Below, piece after piece: positions 1 through 12,924 of a stretch of 64,000 nt of DNA. Positions within the stretch are counted from its first letter, which is position 1, and the number at the start of each line of letters is the position of its first letter. Both the position numbers and the translations under genes were made by a program. Source of the DNA: Rosa chinensis (lineage: Eukaryota > Streptophyta > Magnoliopsida > Rosales > Rosaceae); NCBI RefSeq assembly GCF_002994745.2, contig NC_037088.1:45314911-45378910 (forward strand), read 5' to 3'. Below the pieces are notes generated by a model. The model was not told the origin of the DNA. It did not search any database and saw only the letters and a list, made by a program, of their open reading frames with translations.

Positions 1-2534
1 GATTTCCTTGTTCGTGTTTTGGAGGCTTTTGGTTTTACCCCAATCTTTGTTAATTGGGTGTGTTCTCCTATCTTCTGCTAAGCTCTCCTTATTAGTTAAT
101 GGCTGATCTGTTGGTTACTTCTCATGTGGACGAGGTGTACGGTAGGGGGATCCATTATCGCCGCTTCTTTTCTGCTTAGCAGAGGAGGTTTTGAGCAGGG
201 GGTTGTCTATGCTTGTAAATAGCGGTAGGTTCTGCCCAATATCATCTCCACGAGGGGTATTGTCTCCTTCACATGTCTTGTTTGCAGATGACGTGATTGT
301 ATTCTGTCGTGGTGATCATCAATCTTTGCATGTGGTTATGTCTTTTTTTTAGGAGTATGGGCATAATTCAGGCTAGCTAATTAATAAGGCTAAGTCTCAT
401 GTTTTTCTAAGCAAGCATAGTCATTATCGAAGGCATTCTATTGCTACTTCTTTGGGTATTCCTATAGGGAAGGTTCCATTCTCCTACTTAGGTGTGCCTA
501 TTTTTCGAGGTAAGCCCCGCGCATCTCATTTTCAACCAATTGTTGATAGAATTCAAGTCCGTCTATCTAGCTGGACAGGTTCCCTTCTCTCCATGGCAGG
601 ATGACTCTAATTGTTGAAATCTGTTTTCCATAGTATGCTTGTATATAGCTTCCAAGTTTATCAGTGGCCTGTCTCTTTATTGCGAAGATTGGAGGTGTGG
701 TGTAGGAATTTTCTTTGGTCTGGGTCCATTGATAAGAGAGGAGTTCCTTTAGTTTCTTGGAGAACATATTGTACTTCGCTGGAGGAAGGCGGCTTGGGAT
801 TAAAACAACTTGTTTTTCTAAATCATTCCCTCATTCTCAAGAAGAGTTGGGAGGTTTTCTCCTCAACTTCGACAGGTTGTTCTTTCCTTCGAGCTTGCTT
901 TTGGCGTAATACTGTCTTGCGTCGATCTTATGCTTGTTCTTCTATTTGGCCGGGTGTTAAGCGCTTTTGGGCTCAGGTCCAAGAGAACACACAATGGATT
1001 ATTGGCTCTGGACGATCTGTTTCTTTTTGGCATGATAACTTCATGGGCAAACCTCTCATGGATTTTTTTTGGATCTCATACATGTATGTCTGCACTTAAG
1101 GATGATTTGGTAGCTGACTATATTCATAATGGGGCATGGAACTTTCCTTCTTTGCTTCAATTTCATTTTTTAGGCATATGTAAGTTAATTGATAATGTTC
1201 CTATTTCTATAGTTCTGGATATGCCTGATAAGTTGATATGGGTTCCTTCATCTTCCGGAGAGCTAACAGCAAAAGAGGCATTCCATTTTCTTCGCCCACG
1301 CCTTCCACTCATGGATTGGGGCAAGCTTATATGGTCTACATTCATTATCCCTCGTATTTCTCTTCATTCTTGGAAAGTGTTGCGAGGTAGGGTGTTATCA
1401 GAGGATTTATTGCAGCGTCGAGGGATTGCTTTGGCTTCTCGTTGTGTTCTTGGTGGTTTGGCTAGAGAGTCTCTACTGCATATATTTTTGAACTGTTCTT
1501 TTGCGGCATCATTATGGAATAGATGGGCTTGTTTATTTGAGCTAAGTAACCTGCCACATACCTTAATTGATTTATTGCATTGGGGGTGTGTGGGACGTAG
1601 CCTACAGCTCGGGGAGGTTTGGTTAATATGCTATACCACTACCTTGTGGTTTATTTGGAAAGTGAGGAATAAAATGAGGCATGAGAATTGTACCATTGTT
1701 GTTGATGCAGCAAGTCAATTAATTATGGGGCACATGAAGGCATCTAGCAAATTAGCCTCAGGTTGTATGTCTAATTCTTTAACAGAGTTTTGAGTCTTGA
1801 AGAATTTTGGATTAAATTGTCGTTCTCGACCGGCTCCTAGGATTACTGAAGTTAATTGGCACCCTCCTATCTTAGGTTGGATTAGGATTAATACTGATGG
1901 TGAATGGCAAAGTGTTTCAGGGAGAGCGGGTTTTGGTGGAGTTTTTTGAGATTTTCATTGTTCATTCCTTGGTGCTTTTGCTTCTAACCTTGATATTCCT
2001 AGCTCTATTGATGCAGAGGTCATGGCAGTTATTCAAGCTATTGAGCTTTCTTGGGTTAGGGAATGGAAGCATATTTGGCTTGAGGTGGATTCAACACTTG
2101 TGCTTAATTTTCTTCGAGATCCTCATCTTGTTCCATGGCGTTTACCAGTGGCATGGGGTAATTGTTTGCATCGCATATCTTAGATGCACTTCCGATCTTC
2201 TCATATTTTCAGGGAAGGTAATCAAGTGGCAGATGCTCTTGCTAATATTGGTTTATCATTGTCTGCATTGACTTGGTGGGACGAGCCTCCTCATTTCATT
2301 CAGGACCAATGTCGACGAGATAAGCTTGGTCTCCCTAACTTTCGTTTTCATTAATTTGTCCTTTCTCTTTATGTTAGTTGTATTGTTTAAATTTGATGTC
2401 ACTCACATTGTTCTCCAGGGGTTTGGCTGTTGTGCCATCCTATTAGATTGTACATTATCTTTATTTCAATAAATTTGGGGTGGGAGAGCACTTTGCTCTT
2501 CCCGACTCCTGTTTTAACCAAAAATAAATAAATT
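1..2534 (+). mobile_element. LINE (non-LTR retrotransposon), 3' portion, decayed
   Basis: The remnant runs from the reverse transcriptase to the 3' tail; its 5' part lies outside the window. The RT active-site box FADD is at 281-292. Downstream, 611-1793 encodes in shifted frames the RT C-terminal region and a zf-RVT-like region with most cysteines lost. From about 1880 to 2353 an RNase H-like domain follows (NTDG..., DAEVMAVIQAIEL, LEVDSTLVLNFL, NQVADALAN). Several frameshifts and in-frame stops, for example TAG near 2180, make it inactive. The 3' end has an AATAAA-like run near 2470 and A-rich sequence at 2518-2534. The same family recurs on the other strand at 56784-57454, where the RNase H ORF is intact. 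Confidence 0.9.
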
Positions 2535-4394
2535 ATGTACATGTGTGTGTGTCTAAGGTTAATTTCATTTTACCCCCCTGAAGTTTGGAGGTGTCATCAT
2601 TTCACCCCCTGTACTCTCAATTTAAAATTTTTACCACCCAAGCTTCTCAGTTTTAGTCTTCTGTGTCCAATCTCTCATGCTTTGTCCAAATCGGACGTTA
2701 ACTATGACCATAAAGCCCACTTTAAGGGCTAAAACGATCATTTCAAGATTTTTACTCTTCTTCTTCTTCCACACAAACTCACTTGAAGCAAATTAAATCA
2801 CAAATTTGCAAAGAAGACTGGCAAGGTTAAGAGTTAGAGACACAAGAGCAAGTCATGAGGTGTTGGACTGACCTTAAACACATAATCTTTTCCACATAAC
2901 AAATCACGCAATGTGAATCTCATGATTGAACAAGAAGCTAAACAATAGTCAAATGTTTTGCGTGTTTTGTTCATTACTATTGCACAATGTGATTCTGAGG
3001 GAAATAAATGGACTTGGGAAGAAAAGACGGTTTTGCCAGTTTTGAGTTTTGAATGAAGTATATACGATTTTGGCTGATGGTTTGAGGTGTGAAAATTATT
3101 TTTTAAAAAGGTTTTTGTTATTGTTTTGAGAATGATGAAATTGTATATGAAGTGATGATAACCAAAGTGGTGACCAATATGGTGATAGTCTATATGCAGT
3201 AGGACCTGTGTGGCGGAACCAGTATGGTGATTACCAGTGTGGTGATCTGTGTGATGATTATAATGAAAAGGATATGGATTATTGTTGAGTGGTTGATGTT
3301 TGAGTTTGTTGATGTGGTGTTTGGTGTTATCAGTAGATGAATGTATATTGATATTTTTAGTTTATTTCTATTAATGAATTGCTTATTTTCTTTCGTAATC
3401 TCTTGAACTAAATTATATGCAGAGATTACTGTTTTCTGAATTGATTGGTTTTAATGTAATCTCCTGAACTAATCGATAAGCAAGGATTACTGTGACTTCT
3501 ACTGATTTGATTTTAATGTGATCTCCTGAACTAACTTATATGCAGAGATTACTATGATTTGCTTGATGTACTTTTGATGTGATCGATCTCCTAAACTAAT
3601 TCATATGCAGGGATTACTTTTTACTTGATTTAAATCATGAATGCTTTAAATTTTTTTGAGAAGTGGTTGTTGAGATTTTAATGATTTTGAAACATCACTG
3701 AGGTGACAATTATTCGGTTGAGATAAATGGAGGACGATTTTGGATTATTGAGGTTTTAAATGTTTTAAAACGTTACTTAAGTTTGATTTTTTTTAGTTGA
3801 AGTCTTGTATAATTAGTTGCTAAGTTGAGAGTCAGGCATATAGGTTTTAGTCATGAATTAACTTATGAAAGAATATTACTGCAGGGTATGAACTTGATGT
3901 TAATTATCGTGATAATTGTATATCGATTTTGTTAGGTTGAGATGGTTTAAGCATGTGTTCTGTTAGTTGTTTTGAGTTTATTCACACGAGATTTCATAAG
4001 TTTACTGAGATTGTTGTTTGCAACCCAGTACAATATTCGATGGTGTAGGGGTACGTTTATCATGTAGGTTAGGGTGAACGTGATTGGAGCTGAGAGGTAT
4101 TATGCTGTTGCACGTATATGTTTAGAAACTTGTTCGTCTTCCGCTTGTGTAGTGAGTGTGGTGAGTTTGTTTACTTATTGAATTGTAGATTCAGTTTAAT
4201 TTATGAACTTAGTGTAATATAATATATGACCCTTAAGAATGAGTCTACATTGACGTTGTGGATTTAGGGCTTCTTTGTTTACTTGTTCTTTAAAAAAAGT
4301 TTTCAGGTATTTTATATTGATGTCTGAACCATCACGCCTAAAGTATCTATGTTTGTTTATTTATTTATTAACTCTGTTTGAAAATCGGAGCGTG
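2535..4394. other. Intergenic, no gene recognised
   Basis: AT-rich, with no coding pattern. At about 2550-2725 there is a stretch of the common plant repeat type with pyrimidine-rich phrases such as ttaccccc and tcaccccctg. I could not find its second terminus, so I do not call it a complete element. A short tandem repeat lies at 3396-3636. The short ORF at 4275-4502 has no recognisable domain. Confidence 0.6.
3396..3636. repeat. Imperfect tandem repeat, four units of about 61-65 bp
   Basis: Units begin near 3396, 3457, 3519 and 3584. Each contains the core 'atctcctgaactaa' followed by 'atgcagagattact' with substitutions. Neither strand codes through it. Confidence 0.75.
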
Positions 4395-4437
4395 ACACAA
4401 CTTGTCACAAATTCCTCTCCACAGAGGCATGCATTTG

Positions 4438-5423
4438 TTACATATTGTTCACATACACTGACATCTTCATGCCATCAGATTTGCAATTATACTCACACAT
4501 GAAATAATAGTTTCCAGGTTCAACCAAGGTTAATGCTTCATTGCCACTTTTATAAAAACCCAAGTTCGGTGTCATCTGGCATTGATCAAATGCATCACTA
4601 TCTGTTGCTATAAGCAAATTGTGACTAGCGCTATCGTAATGAAAATCTGGAAAAACAAAAAACAAAAAAACAAAAAGACAAAACATCAATTAACATTTGA
4701 ATAATATATAATCATAACTTATTACTTGCACGAACAAATTAGTATGTTAAACAAAATTCTGATTAGCGTTATCGTAATGAAAATCTGAGAAAAAAAAAGA
4801 AGAAGACAAAACATCGATTAAGATATGAATAATATATATATAATCATAAGTTACTTGCTTGTACAAATTAGTCTGTTAAACAAAATAAAGTAATATATAC
4901 CTATTCCATCAAAGGAAATTGATGACAAATTAACAGTAGTAGACAATGATCTAACTTAGGTAAAAAGTCCGAATGCCACCATATATTGTGCAAATTTAAC
5001 AAAGATCAGGGATAATATCGAGAATTGAACGTTTCAAAATTCGATTGTTCATCTACTCTCATCCAGTCTGGTTCATAATGGATTATTGACACCATAATTG
5101 ATATTAACACAAAAGTTATGGAATTAATCCGGTATTGCATTTGGCAAAATAGGAACATTCAAATGTGGTGGTCTGTTTCCAGAGAAAAAGTTGAGAAATG
5201 CAGCAAATGAATCTGGTATATAATAAAGCTAATAAGCTGCCATAGTTCTAGATCACTCACTTAATACATCTCCAGCAAAGAAAGTATTTTGAGTAGCAAA
5301 ATCAGTGAAATCAACTCCAATTGACCAGTCAACTTCGTATGACTGATTTGCCATCACCATCACCATGATCGGAGAAACCAGAAACGCAATCAGAGCAAGA
5401 GCCGAGTATTTTGCCACTGCCAT
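4438..5423 (-). CDS. Phytocyanin-like protein, copy 1 (two exons)
   Basis: Exon 1 is 5261-5423 and exon 2 is 4438-4646. The intron has consensus ends (gtgagt...ccag) and phase 1, giving 123 aa. Residues 1-25 form a signal peptide (MAVAKYSALALIAFLVSP...), so the product should enter the secretory pathway. The rest is a plastocyanin-like fold: AGDVLNFHYD, SHNLL, QC, LTLVEPGNYYFMC. Known phytocyanins bind one copper through His, Cys, His and Met/Gln. Here the first His (SHN) and the Cys (FMC) remain, but the usual C-x4-H-C loop is shortened to C-x3-C (CEYNC) and the second His is gone. Type 1 copper binding is therefore doubtful. There is no GPI-anchor tail. The start was chosen because an in-frame stop lies just upstream and the paralogues align from here. 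Related copies lie at 21797-22608 and 33348-34124. Confidence 0.82.
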
Positions 5424-5496
5424 ATTAAACACTTAGGCTAGCAAATAATTCTTAATGTTTCTGTTTGTGGTTAATTAAGCAATAACAAGCATGCAT

Positions 5497-5538
<42 letters not shown>

Positions 5539-6667
5539 TTCTTGGTCGAAAGCAATAGTACTGGAGCTTTGGTCTGGTCGTTATGAAGGAATATTTGAAA
5601 ATGCCCTCAGGGCTTTGTTCTTGTTATAAGGATCAGAACAAAGGTTAATAATTCGCATCTAATTATGTCATATAGATACGCTTTATTCTAGTCTCCTGGT
5701 TTTCTCCGCGTCCGGCCTGGCCGGGACAAAAACAGTTGTGGCGGGATCTTTCGAAACAGTAACACTTACTATTGAGAAAATTTGAAGCTCCAAGGGCTAG
5801 TGCTATCGTTTCTCTTGGTAATTGTGTGTCACTGTGTCATGATACTCCGCGTAAGCATTTCATTCGTTTCCTGTCAAAAATTAATGAAATATATATTGTG
5901 AGGAACCTGCAGTCGTTCTCCAATACAAAAACACTCGAAAATCGAAATACTAACGGATGCAAAAGAAAAAACGTCAGAACACTTGGGCAGATTCATCATT
6001 CCAGATCTAGTTTTCATCATTTCAGATTCATCATTCTTGTAACCCATTAATTTTAGAGGGAAACCCATTCGTATTGAATCGGTCCCTACTCTACTAGCTA
6101 AGCCAAGTCCACTACTAGAACTACTCCTAGCTATCGTACCACATCGTTCAGGATTCAGCCATTAATTTTTTTCCTATTCGATGAAGATGCTAGTGGATTT
6201 ATTAATGTTTTGAGACTTCGGAATGAGTGCCTATGTCAAAATAAAACAGACATAAATACTATATAATAAAGAGAAAAGTAAAACATAATACAAGAAAATA
6301 AACATTATATTATACGCATTTCATGCTCCTATCAGATCGGTTTCTACGATGGCATTGCAGCGAGTGACATTTGCATTTCCAAGAAGCGTGTGGCAGATCT
6401 AGGCGCTGTTCTTGGTGGTGTTGTTGGCCTGTTTTGGCTTCAAGCTTGCCTAGGCTGATTGGGTTGGCTTACTTATTTTGGGTGTGGAAAAGATCTTTGG
6501 GCCTCATTGGGAGCGGATCATCCAACTAGAGCTGGATCTATATATAAATTTTATCATACGTCGCCTAAAAGGTTTTGGGCGTGCTCAAAAAATAGAAAGA
6601 GCCATCACTCTAATAGAGTATCCCATTTTTTATGTACAACATGAAAAATTATGAATTCTGTTAAGAT
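5424..6667. repeat. Upstream flank of phytocyanin duplicon 1
   Basis: This non-coding DNA matches 22609-24240 block by block, for example ttgaatatgccctcagggat, cattaatttt, and ccaagtccactactagaact. It also contains about 5850-6010, which matches intron 2 and the start of exon 3 of the DUF4378 gene (42085-42240). A (CA)n(TA)n microsatellite sits at 5499-5538. Similarity stops abruptly at about 6667, where unrelated sequence begins. Confidence 0.8.
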
Positions 6668-6816
6668 AATTTTTTTTTTTTAGTTGAAAAGGTCATCCAT
6701 TATGCAATTCAGCAAGCAGTACAATCATGACTTGCCCAGAGGGCAGTAAAGAGCCATTATATAGAGCACACCATACTAGCACACCCCTCACACAAGCATA
6801 CTAGTCAGCACACCAA
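6668..6816. other. Unassigned junction sequence
   Basis: This lies between the duplicon end and the recognisable copia gag. It begins with a 12-base T run. No coding pattern or known family was seen. Confidence 0.4.
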
Positions 6817-8752
6817 CATCCGGACATTGGGCCAAGGCATGTAAAGCATCCCAGAATGTTGCAAACGCATATAAGATGTATCATGAAGCAATGGAAGCAC
6901 ATTATATGGAACAAGAAGATCAAGATGGCGATCTCGATCTGAGGGTGGAAGACTTCAAAGGCCAAGATCTAGAGACTGGTGATTTTGATTAAGTTTGTTA
7001 TATTTTCCGAGAGATGTAGGCAATTGCCATATTATTTTGGTAGTAAATGGCAATGGTTTAGTCTTTCTTCATACTAGGCTCACCCAAAGTAAGTGTGATG
7101 TCTAGGAAGGTTTTGAGATAAGTGATACTTAAGCGAGCCTTGCTCCACAGACCTCTCTCTACTCACCTGGTCACATTTGCTTTGAAGTTACTGAAAAAGT
7201 TAGACGACTACCATTGTTTTGCATTAGCTAGCTTTTTGGATTAGATTCTCTATAGTTAAAGAGACAATGATGTAATTTTGTTGGCTTATTAATAAAAGTT
7301 GAGTTCTTTTCATTATAACTCCTTTTTAATTACGAGTTTTTTTCTTTTAGGAATGGATTTTGGGGAACTGTAATGTCTTGTGGATAGTGTGACTACACAC
7401 ACCATTCTCCGCCATAAGCAATTATTTTTGGAAATGTTGCCTACATATCCCTCTGTTACTACGATGACTGGGCCATCAGGATTAGTTCAAGGACATGGAA
7501 TGACCCAATTCCTCTTGTCAAATGGCACCTGGATTAATGTCACAGAAGCTCTCTACGCTTCTAAGGCAAATAGAACCTGATTGAGCTTTAAAGATATCTG
7601 AGCCAATGGATTCCATGCGGAAACGCATACTGAGAACGGAAAAGAGTTCCTTTGCATTACCTCTAATGATTGCGGACGAAAGCGTATCTTAGAGAAGCTT
7701 ATGTGTCAATCTAGTTGACTTTATATCACTACCACTCGACCTATTGAATCCAATAACGTAATAAGAGAAGATCTCTTGGATTCTGACACATTTTGGGTTT
7801 GGCATGACTGACTAGGACATCCTAGTCGTGATATGATGACTGACTGTCACACGAACATCCATTCTTTCAAGCGAAACAAAGAAAGAATCAAAGATCGATT
7901 CGCGGACTTAGTGTGACCACCGCCGCAGCCACTACTGGTGCAGTCATCATCCACCGCATGCCTAGGGCCACCACGGTACCTATTAACAACGCCATAAATG
8001 GTGTCACCCATGGCCATGGTGCCATGGATGCAACTTCCCATAGTCCCAAAGCCATGATGGGTAATGTAATCACCAATTTTGCTTCGAATAGCGCTTTAGA
8101 CGCTTAGACCTAACCAAAATCCTCATTAGTTGCCTCTAAGGCCCCTCGCTCATTTTGCAAAGCCTGTTCCTTAGAGAAATTAGGATCGAGACCGTCCTAC
8201 GTAAAGAATCTCAAAATACTCATTCTGTTCTTACAGAGAATCCAATGGGATATATGAGGATCAATTCAACTATCATTCGGACCTTTTAAATACTTTATGG
8301 TATTGGTTGATGCGTCAACACGCTGGTCACATTTCACACTGTTGTCTACTCAAAATGCTGTTTATGCTAAACTCCTAGCCCAAATTATCTGTCTACAGGC
8401 TCACTGCCCAGACCACCCAATTAAGTCATTTTGACTTGATAATGCTAGGGAATTTATATCAAAAACGTTCGATGATGATTGCATGTCACTGGGGATTGAT
8501 ATAGAGCATCCAGTTCCCCATGTTCATACCTAAAATGGTCTCGCGGAAGCTGCTATTAAGCCACTACAAATGATAGCTCGGACATTGGTAATGCACACCA
8601 ATCTCCCTATTTCCGCTTGGGGATATGCAATACTGCATGCAGCCACGCTAATTCATCTACGAACCACTGCTACCTAACCTTATTCTATGTTACAGCTAGT
8701 GACTGGGTACAAGCCAGATATATCGCACTTACGCATTTTTGGGTGTGCCATT
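6817..8752 (+). mobile_element. Ty1/copia retrotransposon remnant, gag end to integrase
   Basis: 6817-6992 encodes the end of gag, starting inside the zinc knuckle (HWAKACKAS) and ending ...VEDFKGQDLETGDFD-stop. About 390 bp later, 7370-7580 encodes the protease region (DSVTTHTILRHKQLF; the usual DSG is DSV) and LLSNGTWINVTEALYASK. Up to 8752 there are broken stretches of the integrase (WHD-LGHP-like; NGLAEAAIKPLQMIARTL; LRIFGCA) with many stops. The sequence ends exactly at the LTR of element A. The copia 3' end (PPT and LTR) reappears at about 19715-20426, so element A probably inserted into it. RT and RNase H are missing. The 5' LTR is not present. Confidence 0.85.
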
Positions 8753-9253
8753 TGTTAATGTTAAGAAACCGAAGGCTCTAATTAATGTTTAGAGAGAGAG
8801 AGAGAGAGAGAGAGAGTAAATGAGAAACGAGAAGTATAGTGGTTCGTCTCTCGCCTTAGCGAGAAACTACGTCCACTTGAAAGCTTTAACTATGTGTGTT
8901 GGGCCTTGCGGCCCAAGAGGATTACAAAGTGTGTAATAGAGTGGATTCTAAGTCGGAGGAGTGATCCCTTTTATAGGTAAGGAAACCCCTCTCCTTTACA
9001 TTTTCTTCAATGTGGGATGCAAAACCACTATTCTAGTCTTAGAAAGCATGTTTGTGAAGGTAACTTGGCAAGGCCGGGAAGGTTGGTTCCCGATGAGGTC
9101 TTGGCCGCTTCTGACTACCATAGGGTAGGTTGTATATCGGGATACAACATGTATGTCGTGGTTGGGCCCCACCATGGCTTGTGAGTCCCCAGAGGGTGTT
9201 ACTTTATGCTTGGTGAGATAACAAATTAGTCATGCTAGTGAGAGGTATCTATA
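8753..9253 (-). repeat. LTR of element A (3' LTR in element sense)
   Basis: Begins TGTTAA on the plus strand and aligns along its length to the two LTRs of element B. It holds a (GA)n tract at about 8791-8817. On the minus strand a TATA box (ctataaaagg-like) lies near 8970, supporting the minus orientation. Confidence 0.8.
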
Positions 9254-9889
9254 AGTCCCCGAAGTCCCCAAATAAGATGAGCTTCTTGGTTGGGAAGTTA
9301 TTCACACGATATCATCAAGCATAAGTAACATCCGAGAGACGCCTAGCCCATTCAAGTCCCCGAACTCCATAAGCAAGAAGGGACCTGTAAAACAAATATA
9401 GGAACATGCACATGTAGAATGCGTATTGTATTTTGCAACGTATGTGAGTTGCATTGATATGCATTGGCATATAAGAATATACGAGGTGCATGATACAGGT
9501 TGATGTATATGTGTGAATGGCGCCGAGTATGATCGGTTATGACGTATAAACTCGAGAACACATATGGTTGTGTGAGCTTACTAAGAATGAGCATGTGAAT
9601 TGCATATGATGAATACGTGATGAGCGCAAGAAAATGAACGAGGTCGAGTTGACGGGGATACGCTCGTGAGGTGTAAGTTGCATGAGTGCCATGAAGGGGC
9701 AAGAGTTCGTAACTCATGAACGATGGCTACATGAATGCTTGTGTTTGTTTGGTTTTCGCTCATATTAATGGAACTTGAAAAGAATTCGATTTGTGGCAAA
9801 GGAAAAATGGTAGAAGAATTCAATGTTCCATTAATGTGTATTATATTGAGAAACGTGCGTGTAAAGGTCGAGAATGCCAGAAGGCAAGA

Positions 9890-11045
9890 GCATGAAGATC
9901 GGGGGTGTCGTGAAGGCATGAGCGTGAAGCTCTGGGGTATCGTGAAGGCAAGAGCGCGAAGCTCGGGGGTGCCTAGAAGGTGTGAGCGGGAAGCTCGAGG
10001 GTGTCGGGAAGGCGTGAGCGTGAAGCTCGGGGGTGCCGTGAAGGCGTAAGAGTGAAGTTCAGGGCTGCTGTGAAGGCAAGATAGCCCAGCTCGGGGTTGC
10101 CGGGAAGGCAGGAGGGGGAATCTCGGGGTGCCGGGAAGGCATGGGCGGGAAACTCGGGGGTGCCGTGAAGGCATGAGCGTAAAGCTCAGGGGTGCTGGGA
10201 AGGCGTGAGTGGAAATCTCGGGGGTGCCGTGAAGGCGTGAACTGGAAGCTCGGGGGTGCCGTGAAGGCATGAGCGGGAAGCTCGGGGGTGCCGTGAAGGC
10301 GTGAGCGTGAAGCTCGAGGGTGCTGTGAATGCATGAGCGTTAGAGCTAGTGAGCGGGAAGCTCGGGGGTGCCGTGAAGGCAAGAGTGGGAAGCTCGGGGA
10401 TGCCAGGAAGGCCTGAGTGTTAGAGCTCGTGAGCGGGAAGCTCAGGGGATGCTGTGAAGGCATGAAGGTTGGAGCTCGTGAGAGGGAAGCTCAGGGGTGC
10501 CGTGAAGGAGTGAGCGTTAGAGCTCGTGAGCAGGAAGCTCGGAGGCGCGAAACTCAGGGGTGCCGAGAATGCATGAGCGTTAGAGCTAGTGAGCGGAAGC
10601 TCCGGGGTGCCGGGAAGGCATGAGAGTTAGAGCTCGTGAGAAGGAAGCTCAGGGGATGCTACGGAAGCATGAAGGTTAAAGCTCGTGAGCGGGAAGCTCA
10701 GGGGTGCCGTGAAGGAGTGAGCGTTAAAGCTCGTGAGCGGGAAGCTCGGAGGTGTCGTGAAGGCAAGAGTGTGAAGTTCAGGGGTGCCGAGAATGCATGA
10801 GCGTTAGAGCTAGTGAGTGAAAGCTCGGGGGTGCAGGGAAGGCATGAGCGTTAGAGCTTGTGAGCGGGAAGCTCAGGGGATGCTGCGGAGGCATGAAGGT
10901 TAAAGCTCGTGAGCGGGAAGCTCAGGGGTGCCTTGAAGGAGTGAGCGTTAAAGCTCGTGAGCGAGAAGCTCAGAGGTGCCGTGAAGGCAAGAGTGTGAAG
11001 TTCAGGGGTGCCGAGAATGCATGAGTGTTAGAGCTAGTGAGAGGG
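9890..11045. repeat. GC-rich minisatellite of element A, period about 31-45 bp
   Basis: Dozens of degenerate copies of a unit of the type gaagctcgggggtgccgtga / aggcatgagcg. The second half (10330-11040) uses longer units that add 'ttagagctcgtgagcggg'. The long minus-strand ORFs here (9581-10463) are translations of the repeat. An equivalent array occupies the same place in element B. Confidence 0.9.
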
Positions 11046-12924
11046 TTATCAGGCGTTGCCTTACCGCATAGCGATTGGTCATGGACCATAGACTCATGGA
11101 GTCTAGACCCATTTAGGTCTCTTTCCCGTAGGGGGAGTTTGACAAAACATGATGAGCCGAAGGCTAGACAACATATTCACATATAGAGTATATATAAAGT
11201 TTGTAATTGTATGAACAATGACAAATAAGTATAGCAAGTAATAATATATGGATCTTATGGCCATATGACATGCATATTATATAATTGCAAGTGTGATGGG
11301 TGTCCATATAAAATTTGATAGTAGCTCCCGGTGAATACTATGAAGCATTGTGAACTTGGAGCTTTAACTAAAGCATGTTGGATATGTTTGAGCGAGTTAG
11401 GTTGTATTGGAGCAAGTAGGGTGTAGTTGAGCGGGTAGGCGTTGTGCGAGCATGCGAGGCGTGGCCCAAGCAAGTCGTGGCCGTGCTCGATGACCAAGTA
11501 AGTCGTTATCCGAGTATGTTTAATTAAGTCTTAAGTGTCACAAGCTTCTAGATGTGGCATAGTTTGTTTAAGTGAGTGTCACATTAAATTGATTTAAGCA
11601 TGGCATGTGTATAGCATGTACTAGTAGTAAAGTTGCTAATAACATTTTTGATATTGTTGTAAACATACTTAGAGGTCATGGAGACATAAAGCATGGCATA
11701 TTTAGCATGGTAGACGTACTAGTAACATTGATACATAGTGAACACATGCTTAAAGTCATAGAAGCATGTAAATGCATATCAAGTGTGGTATATTGTAGGC
11801 ATGCTTAAAAGTAGTAAAAGCATGTAAAGGCATGGCAATGGCTCTAATTGCAAGAGCGTAAAAATAAGATATAGTCGTATGCCGATTTGGAGCGAGTTGG
11901 AGTTGGAATTAATATAAGTACCTAAATCATGTTGGAGTTATCCAAGCATGAGGCTCCATTGCTCCGACAAAGTACCTTAGTCGAAGGGTGATGATTTCGC
12001 TAATTGGAAATGTGATCGGTGATTATGTCTCCTTGAAACAAACTAGGTGATTAGTACATGAGTTTGTAAAATCAACACTAATAGCTTATATATGTACTTT
12101 GATAAAATTTTAAGCAAAGTGTATAAGCAATGTTGTAGTTGACAACAAAATGACATATTTGGTTGTGTGCCTCTAGTGTGGATTTCAAAGTGATAACGAA
12201 AATGTCAAAGAACCATTTTTATAAGTCATCATGTAAGTACTAGGCCCTTGAGCCTATATATAGAGATATATGCACAAATAATCACTTTGAAAGTATCAAT
12301 TCATAAATTGAGCTAGACTTGACTAGATTGGGCATGGACCAAGTTCATTGCTATTTTGAATGTCAAAAAGTGCAATTCTAATGCCAAGAAGCATATTTGA
12401 GACAAGGTACTTAAGCATATTATGTGAATTATTATAAGTATATTGTTAGTAGGCATATACTCATCAACTCATGGAGAGTACGTGATTGTCTACCTGTTAG
12501 AATGTAAGCCAAATATACTGTGTGTATGATTGTAATCCCTTATGCTTGAATGTCAATTGCAAATTGAATGACCTCAATCAAAATGTATGAGTCTATGGGT
12601 GAGAATGAAGCGCATGTGTATAGCTAATAGATAAATGAAGCATATATACATGAATTGTGTTTAAAGACAAGGCATGGGTGAAAACTCGATTACTAGCACA
12701 TACATGATATTGAAGAGTAATGATCATATGATTTTGGCATATGCTTTAGCCTTAACTGAAAGGAATTTGATAGAATTGATGAGATGACCATGAGCATAAG
12801 TATATATGCCGTAAGCTATATATATACACAAGGGAGAAGCATAAGGCTCAGTACCATACAACATGAAGTACTTTATGCATGTTGAGATAAGAGAAATCAA
12901 GGTGTGTATGTATATATACATATG

